A stretch of 64,000 bases of DNA, from assembly GCA_014218235.1 (NCBI GenBank), contig CM024756.1, positions 76,072,152 through 76,136,151 of the forward strand, read 5' to 3'. The notes beneath the pieces were generated by a model. That model did not search any database. It saw only the letters and a program-made list of their open reading frames with translations, and was not told where the DNA came from. Made by a program: the position numbers and the translations under genes. Source of the DNA: Colocasia esculenta (Eukaryota > Streptophyta > Magnoliopsida > Alismatales > Araceae). Positions 11,088-20,168 of the stretch are shown here, piece by piece (within the stretch, counting starts at the first letter, position 1; every line of letters begins with the position of its first letter).

Positions 11088-12904
11088 TGTTGCCCGGTTG
11101 GCTAACCCAGAGGGGGGGTGAATGGGTCTTTAAAATTTATCTGATAAAAACCTGAACTCAAACAAACATAAAGAGTTCTTGAAAGGAATTAGTAATGGTT
11201 AGTAAAAACAACGATCACACAAGAAGACAATCACACAACACACAGATTTATCCTGGTTCGGATCTCCTCTCCTTAGGAGTCCTACGTCCAGTCCCTGAGC
11301 AACCCTCAGGATTTCACTAACTCGGGTACAGTCCCCCTATGGACAAAAACAACCACCCAGCTTAGCTGGTCTTCCTTCACCCCTGAAGGGAACACAACAC
11401 CCTGGAAACCACCAGGTCTTCCTTCACACACGAAGGGAATAACACAGGAAAATTCTTTAAGAGAAAAGGACTAGCCCCTAGATCAAGCTTTTACAAAACT
11501 CAATCTGAAGCTACAAGCACTGAGAGACGAAGATCTACACAAGGTGCACTCTCTCAGAACTAGACTAGCTCTCCCTTAATTTTTCTTCTCACAGCACAGG
11601 GAGCTAAGAGCCAAGATTGAAAAGACTGAATTTCTGGCTCTAGAAAAAAAATTCGAAGACTTGAAAACTGCAGAGTTCTAGCCACTCTTCGATATGAATT
11701 GAATTTCTCGATTGCTCTGTCTTTCCAGCTTCATCTTGTATTTGTATCTCCGATTTGAATGAGGACAAGGAGATGACCGTTGTCTCACACCTTTGGTGTA
11801 CGTTAGACTAAAGGTTTTGTGGAAGCTTCCTGTCAACAGTCTTTTGTTCTTTGGAGCACGCAAAGAGATAAGATCTTCTGAGTTTGCTTGTAGTTCCTTC
11901 TGTGTCCGTTGTTGTAGGATAGTACGTCCTTAAGGTTCTGCAAGGTTGAGCTTTAATGGTAGACAGCTATACTATCTCCAGATGTCAATCAACGTCAAAG
12001 CAGATAGACACAAAATAGTAGTAATACTTTATCGTTCTAAAAGATGCATGCAGAGAATACACCAGAATGGAAGATATGTTCTGTGTCCATGCAGAGATAC
12101 GTTCAGTCTTTATTAAATGCATGGCAGTCAATCAGACGAGATGCGACTTTGACTATTCAACGTAGATTAAATCAAGAAAAAACGTTTAATCAATGGAAAC
12201 ATGACTTATGCAGTCGTTGTGAAAATCTGATAGAATCGTTATGATCAAGTTGCTGTAGACTGATAAGAAGTCGTTATGATAACTTATGAAATCGTTACCA
12301 CAACCAAGTCGTTCTATAACAGATGATAAAAGAAATCGTTATGAATCATGGCAAGTCGTTGTAGCTCTATAAAGAAGTCGTTATGAAACATGGCAAGTCG
12401 TTGTAACTTTCTAAAGAAATCGTTGCGACAACTTACAGAGTCGTTGTGACGAGCAAGTCGTTATAACGAGAAGTCGTTATAACTTCTGAAGAAGTCGTTA
12501 CGATAACTTACAGAGTCGTTATAATGAGCAAGTCGTTATAACTTCTGAAGAAGTCGTTACGATAACTTACAGAGTCGTTATAATGAGCAAGTCGTTATAA
12601 CTTCTGAAGAAGTCGTTACGATAACTTACAGAGTCGTTATAATGAGCAAGTCGTTATAACTTCTGAAGAAGTCGTTACGATAGCTTACAGAGTCGTTATA
12701 ATGATCAAGTCGTTATAACTTCTGAAGAAGTCGATACAAAGACTTGGATAGAAGTGATGAGACTTACCAGATTGTCTTGAACTTTCATTTTTCTTTTATT
12801 TCCTGTACTTAAGGCTCAAGAAATCCTTAGTGTTATTTTGTTAATCATCAAAATTAATATATAAATAAATGGAAATATTTATTATGGGGACAGTTTGGTC
12901 ATCA
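11088..12904 (-). repeat. Co2 3' LTR (left copy)
   Basis: 1817 bp, TGTTGCCCGG to GGTCATCA on the plus strand. It has four 59-bp units in its internal array and a 16-bp extra piece at about 12464-12479; the right LTR has five units and lacks the extra piece. 59 minus 16 equals the 43-bp length difference between the two LTRs. Confidence 0.95.
12214..12732. repeat. TCGTT-motif tandem array, Co2 left LTR
   Basis: TCGTT, usually as AAGTCGTTA, recurs about 20 times. Starts include 12214, 12236, 12271, 12292, 12356, 12378, 12398, 12420, 12441, 12458, 12474, 12495, 12516, 12533 and 12554. Spacings are mostly 20-22 bp; in the homogeneous part they follow 21, 21, 17 and so form the 59-bp unit. The last unit at about 12664 carries a GATAGC variant. 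Confidence 0.92.
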
Positions 12905-12905
12905 A

Positions 12906-12918
12906 TCTCCCCCTTTTT
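12906..12918 (-). promoter_or_regulatory. Co2 polypurine tract
   Basis: On the reverse strand AAAAAGGGGGAGA lies directly upstream of the 3' LTR. It is the same sequence as the Co1 tract at 29809-29822 and marks plus-strand priming. Confidence 0.88.
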
Positions 12919-13068
12919 GATGATGACAAAATATACTAAACATCATATAAAAAATGAAATGTTTTTCAGATTTACGTTATTTTCTCCCCATTTTGTCATT
13001 AAGCAAAAAGCAAAAGGAAAGAGACAAAGAATAAGAGACAATGAGGAGAAGGAGCACAATCCATTCAA

Positions 13069-13740
13069 TTAAGATTGAGGAGGTACAGGCAAATAATAAG
13101 CAGGAGAGAGAAGGGAGGCATAATGAGAAATAGTTTCCCAGGCTTGCTCTTCCTGACGCTTGAAGAATTGCCTAAAGGCACCGCTCTCAATGGAGAAGGA
13201 TGGTCCCATGATTGGAGCCATCTTGGATAGATAGAGGCTGCGCTGCTTGGTAAGAAACAGGTCATACTCGTCTGGATCCATGGAGGTGCAGGTGATGATT
13301 GTTTTACCAAAACTTGCACAGGCAAGAAACTGGTCCATGGTGACAGGGTAGAAAATCTGTTTGTCCTTGAGTTCCTGGCGAAGAGCTAAAAACACCTTGT
13401 ATCTTTCAGCCCAAACGCGGTAGGGATCAGAGACCAGCTGGATTGAATTCATATCCAAGAAGGTTGCAGGAGAGATAGGAGCTTTTCCTTCCCGGGCTTG
13501 AGCAGCATTCAGATGTGCTAGCTGCTGAGCAGACAAAGAGTAAAACTTGGACCAATCGGAGGCATTTAGCCTTTCACATTCTGAGAGGAGAGGGGCAAGG
13601 ACAGCAGAGTTGACAAACCCTCTATGGTATTCCCGGAAAAGAAATCTAGGAAAACCAACCTGAAGGCCTTTCTGAATCTTGATTCTGCCCATAACCCTTG
13701 CAAAATGCTCAAAAACGATGGAACCAACCGAAGATTCCAT
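13069..13740 (-). CDS. Co2 ORF4, 223-residue protein of unknown function
   Basis: Intact frame starting ATG at 13740, only two bases after the stop of ORF3 (TGA at 13745-13743), and ending about 150 bp before the polypurine tract. I do not recognise the family. It is a moderately basic protein without an obvious membrane segment; it contains the blocks HFARVMGRIKIQKG, FREYHRGF and SLSAQQLAHLNAAQ. Tight TGA-TT-ATG spacing suggests it could be reached by reinitiation or be a split-off C-terminal part of ORF3. The Co3 copy is truncated at 52821, just before the corresponding position, so conservation cannot be tested here. Confidence 0.6.
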   Translation of the reverse strand: MESSVGSIVFEHFARVMGRIKIQKGLQVGFPRFLFREYHRGFVNSAVLAPLLSECERLNASDWSKFYSLSAQQLAHLNAAQAREGKAPISPATFLDMNSIQLVSDPYRVWAERYKVFLALRQELKDKQIFYPVTMDQFLACASFGKTIITCTSMDPDEYDLFLTKQRSLYLSKMAPIMGPSFSIESGAFRQFFKRQEEQAWETISHYASLLSPAYYLPVPPQS

Positions 13741-13742
13741 AA

Positions 13743-15306
13743 TCAGGAATGAATCTGAGGCAGGAAAATCTCTTCAGGTAAATTAAGAGAGGCAAAATCT
13801 ACTCTGATTTCCTCAGACTGCTCAGAGTGGGTTAGGACCTTGATGGCTCTCTTGAACTGGCTGAGCTGAACTTCAGGTAATTGTTGAGATACCTGTAGTT
13901 GTTGAAAGTTTGGAAATGCCTGACCAGCTTGATGAGCTTCTGAATGGCGGAGCCCAGGTGTTCTGGTGGTGAAACTGAAACCACTCAGAAAGGGTCAAGG
14001 AGTGATCCCTGGGTGGAAACCTTGCTGCCTTAGCCTGAAGGAAGCGACTGTACAGATCTTTATGAGATTTAGCCCATTGCTCCTCAGTTTTGGAGTGGGC
14101 GGAGGAGAAGATTTTGGATTTGTCGGCCTTAGACAGAGGAGTATAGGGAAGAATAACATCTAAATGGTCAGAGAGGTTAAGAAAAGGAAGATTGTGAAGA
14201 GTGGCAAAGACAACCTTTTGAAGGTATTCTTTGTACAGAGAGGTATGCTTGTGGGTGACTGTAAGAGAAAACCACAAGGGAGGGTAAAGAGGAGATGTGG
14301 AGGAAGAAAGCTTTCGTTTCTTGGAGACAGTACTGGAAGAGTCTGTCTTGGAAAGGTGGTCACCTACCTTTAGCACAGAGTTAAGAATGACCTCTTCAAA
14401 CTCATCCTTGATTTTATCAAGAAAGGGTGAGTCGACTTGGACATCTGTAGGAATAATAGTGATAAAGGAAGGTGCAGGGGGGTTCAGAAATGCATCAGAA
14501 TTGAGAGATCCTACTTCTGGAAGTGAAGATGTACCAGAAGAGGATGAGGCTCCAGCTGAGGATGCTGGAGGGGCCTCAAATTCTTGAGCAGAGGAAAGAT
14601 GAGAAGTAGAAGAAACAGGAGAGGATGATATGGGATGAGGAGGAAAGGTGTGGGAGAGGAAATGGGCCTGGATCTGGGCTTTTTGAAGGGAGGTGGAGAA
14701 GGTGGAGCTGTGGAGTTAGAGGTGGAGAAGGAGGAATGGGAGTGTTGGTAGAAGTGGGAGCAAGGGGTGGAGGATCTGAAACCACTTCTTCAGGCAAGGG
14801 AGGCAACGGATCCAACACTGCCGGCCCTGGTGGCCCTGATTCCATCACAACTGGCCCTGTGACCTTGAATCTTCAGCTGGCACTGATGGCCCTGACTCTT
14901 CAGCTGGCCCTGCTGGCCCTGACTCTTCAGCTGGCCCTGTTGGCCCTGACTCTTCAGCTGGGGCTTCTGCTGCTGCTGCTGACTGCCCGGAGGCTCAGCA
15001 CACTTGAGTGAGGCTCCTGAGCTGCTGGAGGAGCAGGAGCTTGAGCTCCAACTGCCTGAAGGATGTCAGATAGCAAATTCTTCATGGTCCCCATTTCCTG
15101 ATGAAACCATGTCATGGCAGAGCGAATCTGAACCAATTCCTTGCGGGCTGAAGCTTGGCTTAGAAAGATGGAATTCACATCAGTCTGAAGTGAGCAAAGC
15201 AGCTCACCCTGAGCATCCAACCTCTCAATCACAGGTTTTAAATTGATGATAATCTTTTGCTTGACCTGTCTTTCAAATGGTGCATTAGCTAAAAGGGTAC
15301 TTCAGG
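13743..15306 (-). pseudogene. Co2 ORF3, C-terminal half (coiled coil, GP-rich repeats, basic and LSEWF region)
   Basis: Continuation of ORF3 after a frame slip near 15310-15400. In order: PFERQVKQKI leading into VIERLDAQGELLCSLQ, a coiled-coil-like stretch (about 15240-15060); a Gly/Pro/Glu-rich repeat (14866-14961); a Pro/Ser-rich linker; KIKDEFEEVILN (about 14410); a basic KKRK cluster that could be a nuclear localisation signal; and SLTLSEWFQFHHQNTW (about 13970). The same landmarks occur in the same order in Co3 at 52821-54575. At least two further frame shifts (near 15000 and 14580) separate the open pieces. Function unknown. Confidence 0.7.
14866..14961. repeat. 27-bp tandem repeat in Co2 ORF3
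   Basis: Units start at 14866, 14893, 14920 and 14947 (TGACTCTTCAGCTGGCCC type). On the reverse strand one frame reads a nine-residue Pro-Ala-Glu-Glu-Ser-Gly-Pro-x-Gly repeat. Co3 has a related Gly-Pro-rich stretch at about 53980-54100. Confidence 0.9.
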
Positions 15307-15308
15307 AG

Positions 15309-16709
15309 CTATATCTTTCTCTTTGCCCTTTGTAGCTGGAGGAGGTGGATTATTGTCCTCATCAGAGCTTGATGAACTAGCTGTCTCCCCTTCTCTGCAT
15401 CCAAATTTTCAGACTCTCTCTGGTCTTCCTCCTGATCGCTAGTGGCTGGAGGTGCAACATCTGGTGCCTCTTGGGATTGCTCCCCCTCAAGTGGAGCATC
15501 TTCTGCAACTGCACCAGTCTCCCCCTGACAGGGAACATCCATTTCCATTGAATTATCCTTAGGATTTTGCTGCTCTTCTTCTACTGGACCGTCTACAAAG
15601 ATGTGGCCTGATGCCACAGACTGCTCCATAACAGGCAGAATGTCTTCAGGAAGAATGTCCTCAATTCTCCTTTTAACAGGAGGCACAACTGGATCTGCTG
15701 TAGCTGGCCTGTCTTCCTCTGCCCTCACTGCTGTTGCTGCCTCTGACTGATTTCTGGCCATAGATGGCCCTTCCTGCTCTGTTTCTACAATGACTGGAAC
15801 AGAACCTGATTCCAGTGGCAATTCGGGCATCACAGAATCTGCCTCTGACTGGGTTTGAGTAACTGAAGGCTCACCAATGAGACCTTCACCTTCTGCAACT
15901 GAAGCCTTGAACCAGACCCCATTGACTACTGAAAAACCGCTCTTCTTTAAGTTTCTGGACCTGATAGCTTGGCCCATTTTCTCCACAACTGCCCCTGAGA
16001 CATCTACACCGAAGTGTCTGAAGATTCTGGTGAGTAAATGGGCATAGGGAAGGGACACATTCAACTTGCTTTTAGTGTCCCAAATCTGCTCCCTGGCAAA
16101 TTTCATTCTCTCCATCATCACTGCGGCCATATTGATTTCCTCATTTTTAATGGCCCAGTACATCAGATCGGAGTCAGCCTTAGTGCAAGCGGAGAAGGTT
16201 GCACTTCGGGGAACCAAAATCTGACAAACGATAAAGTGAAGGAGGCGGTTGAAGGCACTTAACTGATTGATATCTAGCTTGCCATCCCTCATCTTGAACC
16301 CTGGCCCAACAATCCCCAAACCCTTTTCTTGGGTATCTACAGAATGAATTCCACTGAAGCCCGATATGCTTACTCCAAATAGCATCCTAAGCAATTCCTG
16401 GTCGATTCTGATTACGGTGCCCTTGACTGAAGAAACGAGGGCCCCATCTTCTTCTGTTCTTAAGCAAACAAAGAACGCCTTTACCAGGTCCGGATAACTT
16501 ACCTCTGAGCAAGTGGTAAGCCCTTTCCACTTCATCTGGTCGATCTTCTCAATGAGGCTGCTCATTCCATTTTTCTGCAGATCTGAAACATCTACTTCCT
16601 TGTGACCACAGAGCTTTGTCTTCACAAAGGTGAAACGCTCCTCCTGCTCTGGGGAGAGGTATTCGGCGCTGTAGCCACCCACACTTCCGGCAATAGCTGG
16701 TGCGGCCAT
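15309..16709 (-). CDS. Co2 ORF3, N-terminal half (retrotransposon-associated accessory protein)
   Basis: 466-residue open frame located after pol, the place where SIRE-type copia elements carry an extra gene. Residues 1-270 form a conserved globular region: LVSSVKGTVIRI (about 105-116), NRLLHFIVCQILVPRSA (about 155-170), SLPYAHLLTRIFRHFGVDV (about 219-237) and IRSRNLKKSGF. The rest is acidic and Pro/Ser-rich, containing RRIEDILPEDILP. The globular part matches Co3 (55901 leftwards) closely and Co1 (28619-29100) distantly. It resembles, from memory, the plant-specific 'putative plant transposon protein' domain (Pfam Transposase_32); that needs an HMM search. It has no signal peptide or clear membrane helix, so I do not call it an envelope gene. 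The final 30 residues after DAEKGRQ look out of frame. Confidence 0.75.
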   Translation of the reverse strand: MAAPAIAGSVGGYSAEYLSPEQEERFTFVKTKLCGHKEVDVSDLQKNGMSSLIEKIDQMKWKGLTTCSEVSYPDLVKAFFVCLRTEEDGALVSSVKGTVIRIDQELLRMLFGVSISGFSGIHSVDTQEKGLGIVGPGFKMRDGKLDINQLSAFNRLLHFIVCQILVPRSATFSACTKADSDLMYWAIKNEEINMAAVMMERMKFAREQIWDTKSKLNVSLPYAHLLTRIFRHFGVDVSGAVVEKMGQAIRSRNLKKSGFSVVNGVWFKASVAEGEGLIGEPSVTQTQSEADSVMPELPLESGSVPVIVETEQEGPSMARNQSEAATAVRAEEDRPATADPVVPPVKRRIEDILPEDILPVMEQSVASGHIFVDGPVEEEQQNPKDNSMEMDVPCQGETGAVAEDAPLEGEQSQEAPDVAPPATSDQEEDQRESENLDAEKGRQLVHQALMRTIIHLLQLQRAKRKI

Positions 16710-17099
16710 GGATTCAGGTGGGAGAAGGTTTGAAGGGGTGACGAGAAGGGTGATGAGAGGAAACCCTCAAACGATTTCGCGGGAAGGAGATGGAAGCTTC
16801 AAATTTGCAGAGGGTAGAGGCAAGAGTCGCTAGGGCATCGGCTCATGCGTCGGGACGAAAGAGGGGAAAAAGTGAATGAGGAAGAGGAATCGTTAACGCA
16901 TCGATTTAAAGAAAATAAATGCTCCAAAAGGTGAGGCGTCAGAAAACGACAAGCGAGGTTGACCGCCTTGAAGAACTATGACTTATCGGACGGAACGCTT
17001 AAACTGAGACTTTTGAATTGATTTTGACACAGAAAGAGAGAGAGAGAGAACCTTCTTAAATTCTGAGAATTTTTATACCAGCTTTAAATGAAGATCTTT
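16710..17099. other. Co2 spacer between pol and ORF3
   Basis: No open frame of note. It holds a short AGAGAG run (17034-17050) and TCG-containing motifs at 16827, 16838, 16850, 16890 and 16901, spaced 11-12 bp in places. The Co3 equivalent (55902-56303) also has an AGAGAG run and ATCGAT motifs, so the layout is shared while the bases are not. Confidence 0.6.
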
Positions 17100-18002
17100 T
17101 CACAAAATACACATGCCTAACTCCCTTCTAAGAGATGTAAATCTCTCTTCAGGTAAGGCCTTTGTGAAAATATCTGCTAGCTGATTATTTGTATCAATAA
17201 ACGATATTTCAATATTGCCATTTGCTACATGATCACGAATAAAATGATATCTGACCTCAATATGTTTGGTCCTGGAGTGCTGAATTGGATTTTTGGTGAG
17301 GTTGATAGCGCTGGTGTTGTCACATAGCAGAGGAATTTTCTTGACTTTGAGTCCAAAATCCTCAAGTTGTTGCTTTATCCATAAGAGTTGTGTACAGCAA
17401 TTTCCAGCAGCAACGTACTCGGCTTCAGCTGTAGATAGTGCTACTGAATTTTGTTTCCTTGAGGACCATGAGATTAAACACCCTGCAAGAAATTGACAGC
17501 AACCACTGGTGCTTTTTCTATCTACCTTGCATCCAGCATAATCAGCATCAGAATATCCTACTAATTTTACATCACAGGAGTTTGGATACCATAGTCCTAG
17601 ATCATGAGTCCTGGCTAAGTATCTGAAAATCCTTTTGACAGAAATTAAATGTGATTCTCTAGGGTCGGCTTGATATCTAGCACACATGCATACACTAAAT
17701 AATATATCAGGTCTACTTGCGGTTAGATAAAGTAATGAACCTATCATACCTCTGTAGATCTTTTGGTCTACTTTCTTACCATCCTTGTCATTGTCCAACC
17801 TAGTTGATGTACTCATTGGTGTTGACAGTGGCTTGGTGTTTTCAAATCCAAATTTCTTTAGCAGTTCTCTGGTGTACTTTGCTTGACAGATGTGAATTCC
17901 TTCCTTTCCTTGTTTGATTTGAAGTCCAAGGAAGTAGTTGAGCTCTCCCATCATACTCATCTCAAATTCCCCCTGCATTAGCTTTTCAAAATACTTGCAC
18001 AA
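17100..18002 (-). pseudogene. Co2 RT C-terminus and RNase H
   Basis: The 300-residue frame covers the RT thumb (YFLGLQIKQ, STPMSTSTRLD), the GMIGSLLYLTASRPDI block, and RNase H with SDADYAGCKVDRKSTSG, WSSRKQNSVALSTAEAEY and RTKHIEVRYHFIRD, ending in DIFTKALPEERF and a stop at 17100. It removes RNA from the cDNA hybrid. It belongs to the same pol as 18093-20168; the catalytic YVDDII of the polymerase is readable at about 18035 between the two open pieces, where small indels break the frame. Confidence 0.93.
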
Positions 18003-18092
18003 GGATTCATCAGTAGATCCAAGATGATGTCATCCACATAAATTTGAACCAACAGTATGTTTTTGGCTTTTGTTTTTATCAAAGAGTGCTAT

Positions 18093-20168
18093 CTACTTGA
18101 CCTCTATTAAACCATGTTTTGTGAGAAAAGAACTAAGTCTTTCATACCAGGCTCTAGGTGCTTGTTTTAAACCATATAGAGCCTTATGCAACTTAAAAAC
18201 ATGATTCGGAAAGTCTGTATCATCAAAACCCGGCGGTTGTTCCACATACACTTCTTCTTTTATAAAACTATTTAGAAATGCAGATTTAACATCCATTTGA
18301 AATAACTTTAAATCTAATGCAGAAGCATAAGCTAGTAGCATTCTAATGGCCTCAAGTCTAGCCACTGGTGCATAGGTTTCATCAAAATCTATGCCTTCCT
18401 CTTGACAATAGCCTTGAGCCACCAGTCTGGCCTTGTTTCTTAGAATTACACCAGATTCATCCAATTTGTTTCTGAACACCCATTTAGTGCCGATCACAGG
18501 ATGGTCTGATGGTCTAGGAACAAGTGACCATACTTGGTTTCTCTTGAATTGATTTAATTCATCTTGCATAGCTATTATCCAGGATTCGTCAGTTAGGGCT
18601 TCATTGACTGTCTTAGGCTCTAATTGAGAAACAAAAGCGAGGTAATCACAAGGAATCAAGTTACCTCTTGTTCTTACCCCTACCGATGGATCACCAATAA
18701 TGTTTTCAGGAGGGTGATCTTTCTTGTATCTCCATTCCTTTGGAAGAGATTCATGAGAAATTTCTTCTTGTTGCATTTTCTCCAGAGGTGGATCATCCTT
18801 ATCTTCAAGTGATGTGTCTCTCAGTTTATTGGACAGTTCATCTGCGTCATCGATATCACTCTCTACTTCCTTTCTCAAGGAGGGATTAGTTTCATCAAAA
18901 ATAATGTGTACAGACTGTTCAATCAATAAAGTGTTTATTAAATACTCTATAGCCTTTGGGTTTAGAGGTGTACCCCATGAAGATGCCTTCATCTGATTTG
19001 GCATCCAACTTACCATATCCCTTTTTCCGTTGTTGTGAATAAAGCAAGGACATCCAAAAGTTCTGAAATGGCTGATCTTTGGTTTCTTCCCTTTAAACAG
19101 CTCATATGCAGTCTTCTTCAGGATTGGCCTGATCATGACTCTGTTGACAATGTAGCTGGCTGTGTTGACTGCTTCTGCCCAGAAATATCTTGGTAACTCA
19201 TATTCACAAAGCATAGTTCTTGCCATATCCAAGAGAGTTCGGTTTTTCCGTTCGGCTATACCATTTTGCTGCGGTGTCCTTGGTGCTGAGAAATTGTGCT
19301 GAATTCCTTGATCATCACAGAATCTAGCAAACTTTTCATTTTGGAACTCACCACCATGATCAGATCGAATGGATACTATGCTGAACTTCTGATCTTTCTG
19401 GATTTTTCTGCTGAAACTAACAAAATTGTCAAAAGTGTCATTTTTATGTTCTAAGAAAGATACCCATGTGAATCTTGAGTAGTCATCTACTATAACAAAT
19501 CCGAAATTCTTTCCTCCAAGGCTGGTAGTTCTCATTGGCCCAAATAGATCCATATGTAGGAGCTCTAAGGGTTTTGAGGTGGTCACCACCGTCTTTGACT
19601 TGAAGGAACTTTTAGTGTGCTTTCCCTTAGCACAAGGTCTGCAAACACTTTCTAATTTACCATTGATTTTCGGTAGACCTTCCACAAGGTTTCTCTTTCT
19701 GAGCTTGCTCATGCCATCCAAGCTGCAGTGGCCTAACCTTCTGTGCCACAGATCGGTTGATTTGTCTTTGCTGGCTGCCAGACACACATTCTGCTCTTTG
19801 AGTTCTTCAAGGTAGAGCACGTACAGATTCTTCTCTCTATTTGCTTCAAAGATGACTGCTCCATCCTTTAGTATGCTGCATTTTGACTCTTGAAATTTGA
19901 TTTGATGTCCTCTATCACACAGCTGACTAATACTTATGAGGTTGTGCTTTAAACCTTTGACTAACAGTACATCTTCTATGACTGTTTTTCCTTTGCTGTT
20001 AACTGATCCACTGCCTACTACAGTTCCTTTTCCATTATCTCCATAAGTGACTGTTCCTTCTTCATCTTGAAGATGGGAGAAAAGCTTCAGGTTTCCTGTC
20101 ATGTGCCTTGAGCACCCACTATCCAAATACCATTTGGATGCTCGAAGGTTAGCCTGAAATAAAGACAT
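18093..20168 (-). CDS. Co2 pol: protease, integrase and RT N-terminus
   Basis: Starts at ATG 20168, whose A is also the last base of the gag stop (TGATG). Domains in order: protease WYLDSGCSRHMTG (residues about 12-24), pre-integrase LWHRRLGHCSLDGM with CRPCAKGKHTKSSF, integrase core HMDLFGPMRT (first Asp), VSIRSDHGGEF (second Asp), QQNGIAERKNRTLLDMART (Glu), the Ty1/copia DETYAPVARLEAIRMLLAYA block of RT, QMDVKSAFLN, VEQPPGF and LYGLKQAPRAWYERL. It ends at a stop before the catalytic YVDD because of a small indel near 18093. Protease, integrase and RT act in the particle and in cDNA insertion. Confidence 0.94.
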   Translation of the reverse strand: MSLFQANLRASKWYLDSGCSRHMTGNLKLFSHLQDEEGTVTYGDNGKGTVVGSGSVNSKGKTVIEDVLLVKGLKHNLISISQLCDRGHQIKFQESKCSILKDGAVIFEANREKNLYVLYLEELKEQNVCLAASKDKSTDLWHRRLGHCSLDGMSKLRKRNLVEGLPKINGKLESVCRPCAKGKHTKSSFKSKTVVTTSKPLELLHMDLFGPMRTTSLGGKNFGFVIVDDYSRFTWVSFLEHKNDTFDNFVSFSRKIQKDQKFSIVSIRSDHGGEFQNEKFARFCDDQGIQHNFSAPRTPQQNGIAERKNRTLLDMARTMLCEYELPRYFWAEAVNTASYIVNRVMIRPILKKTAYELFKGKKPKISHFRTFGCPCFIHNNGKRDMVSWMPNQMKASSWGTPLNPKAIEYLINTLLIEQSVHIIFDETNPSLRKEVESDIDDADELSNKLRDTSLEDKDDPPLEKMQQEEISHESLPKEWRYKKDHPPENIIGDPSVGVRTRGNLIPCDYLAFVSQLEPKTVNEALTDESWIIAMQDELNQFKRNQVWSLVPRPSDHPVIGTKWVFRNKLDESGVILRNKARLVAQGYCQEEGIDFDETYAPVARLEAIRMLLAYASALDLKLFQMDVKSAFLNSFIKEEVYVEQPPGFDDTDFPNHVFKLHKALYGLKQAPRAWYERLSSFLTKHGLIEVK

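Noticed and set aside
12214..12732. CRISPR-like or satellite array
   Set aside because: Repeats of 59 bp without unique spacers, inside an LTR and present in both LTRs; this is an intra-LTR minisatellite.
14625..15246. Plus-strand frames of 80-128 codons opposite ORF3
   Set aside because: They are antisense shadows of the GP-rich repeat and coiled-coil part of Co2 ORF3.
15309..16709. Envelope glycoprotein, as often proposed for SIRE-type third ORFs
   Set aside because: No signal peptide, no clear membrane helix, no Cys-rich ectodomain; the acidic and coiled-coil layout does not suggest a membrane protein.
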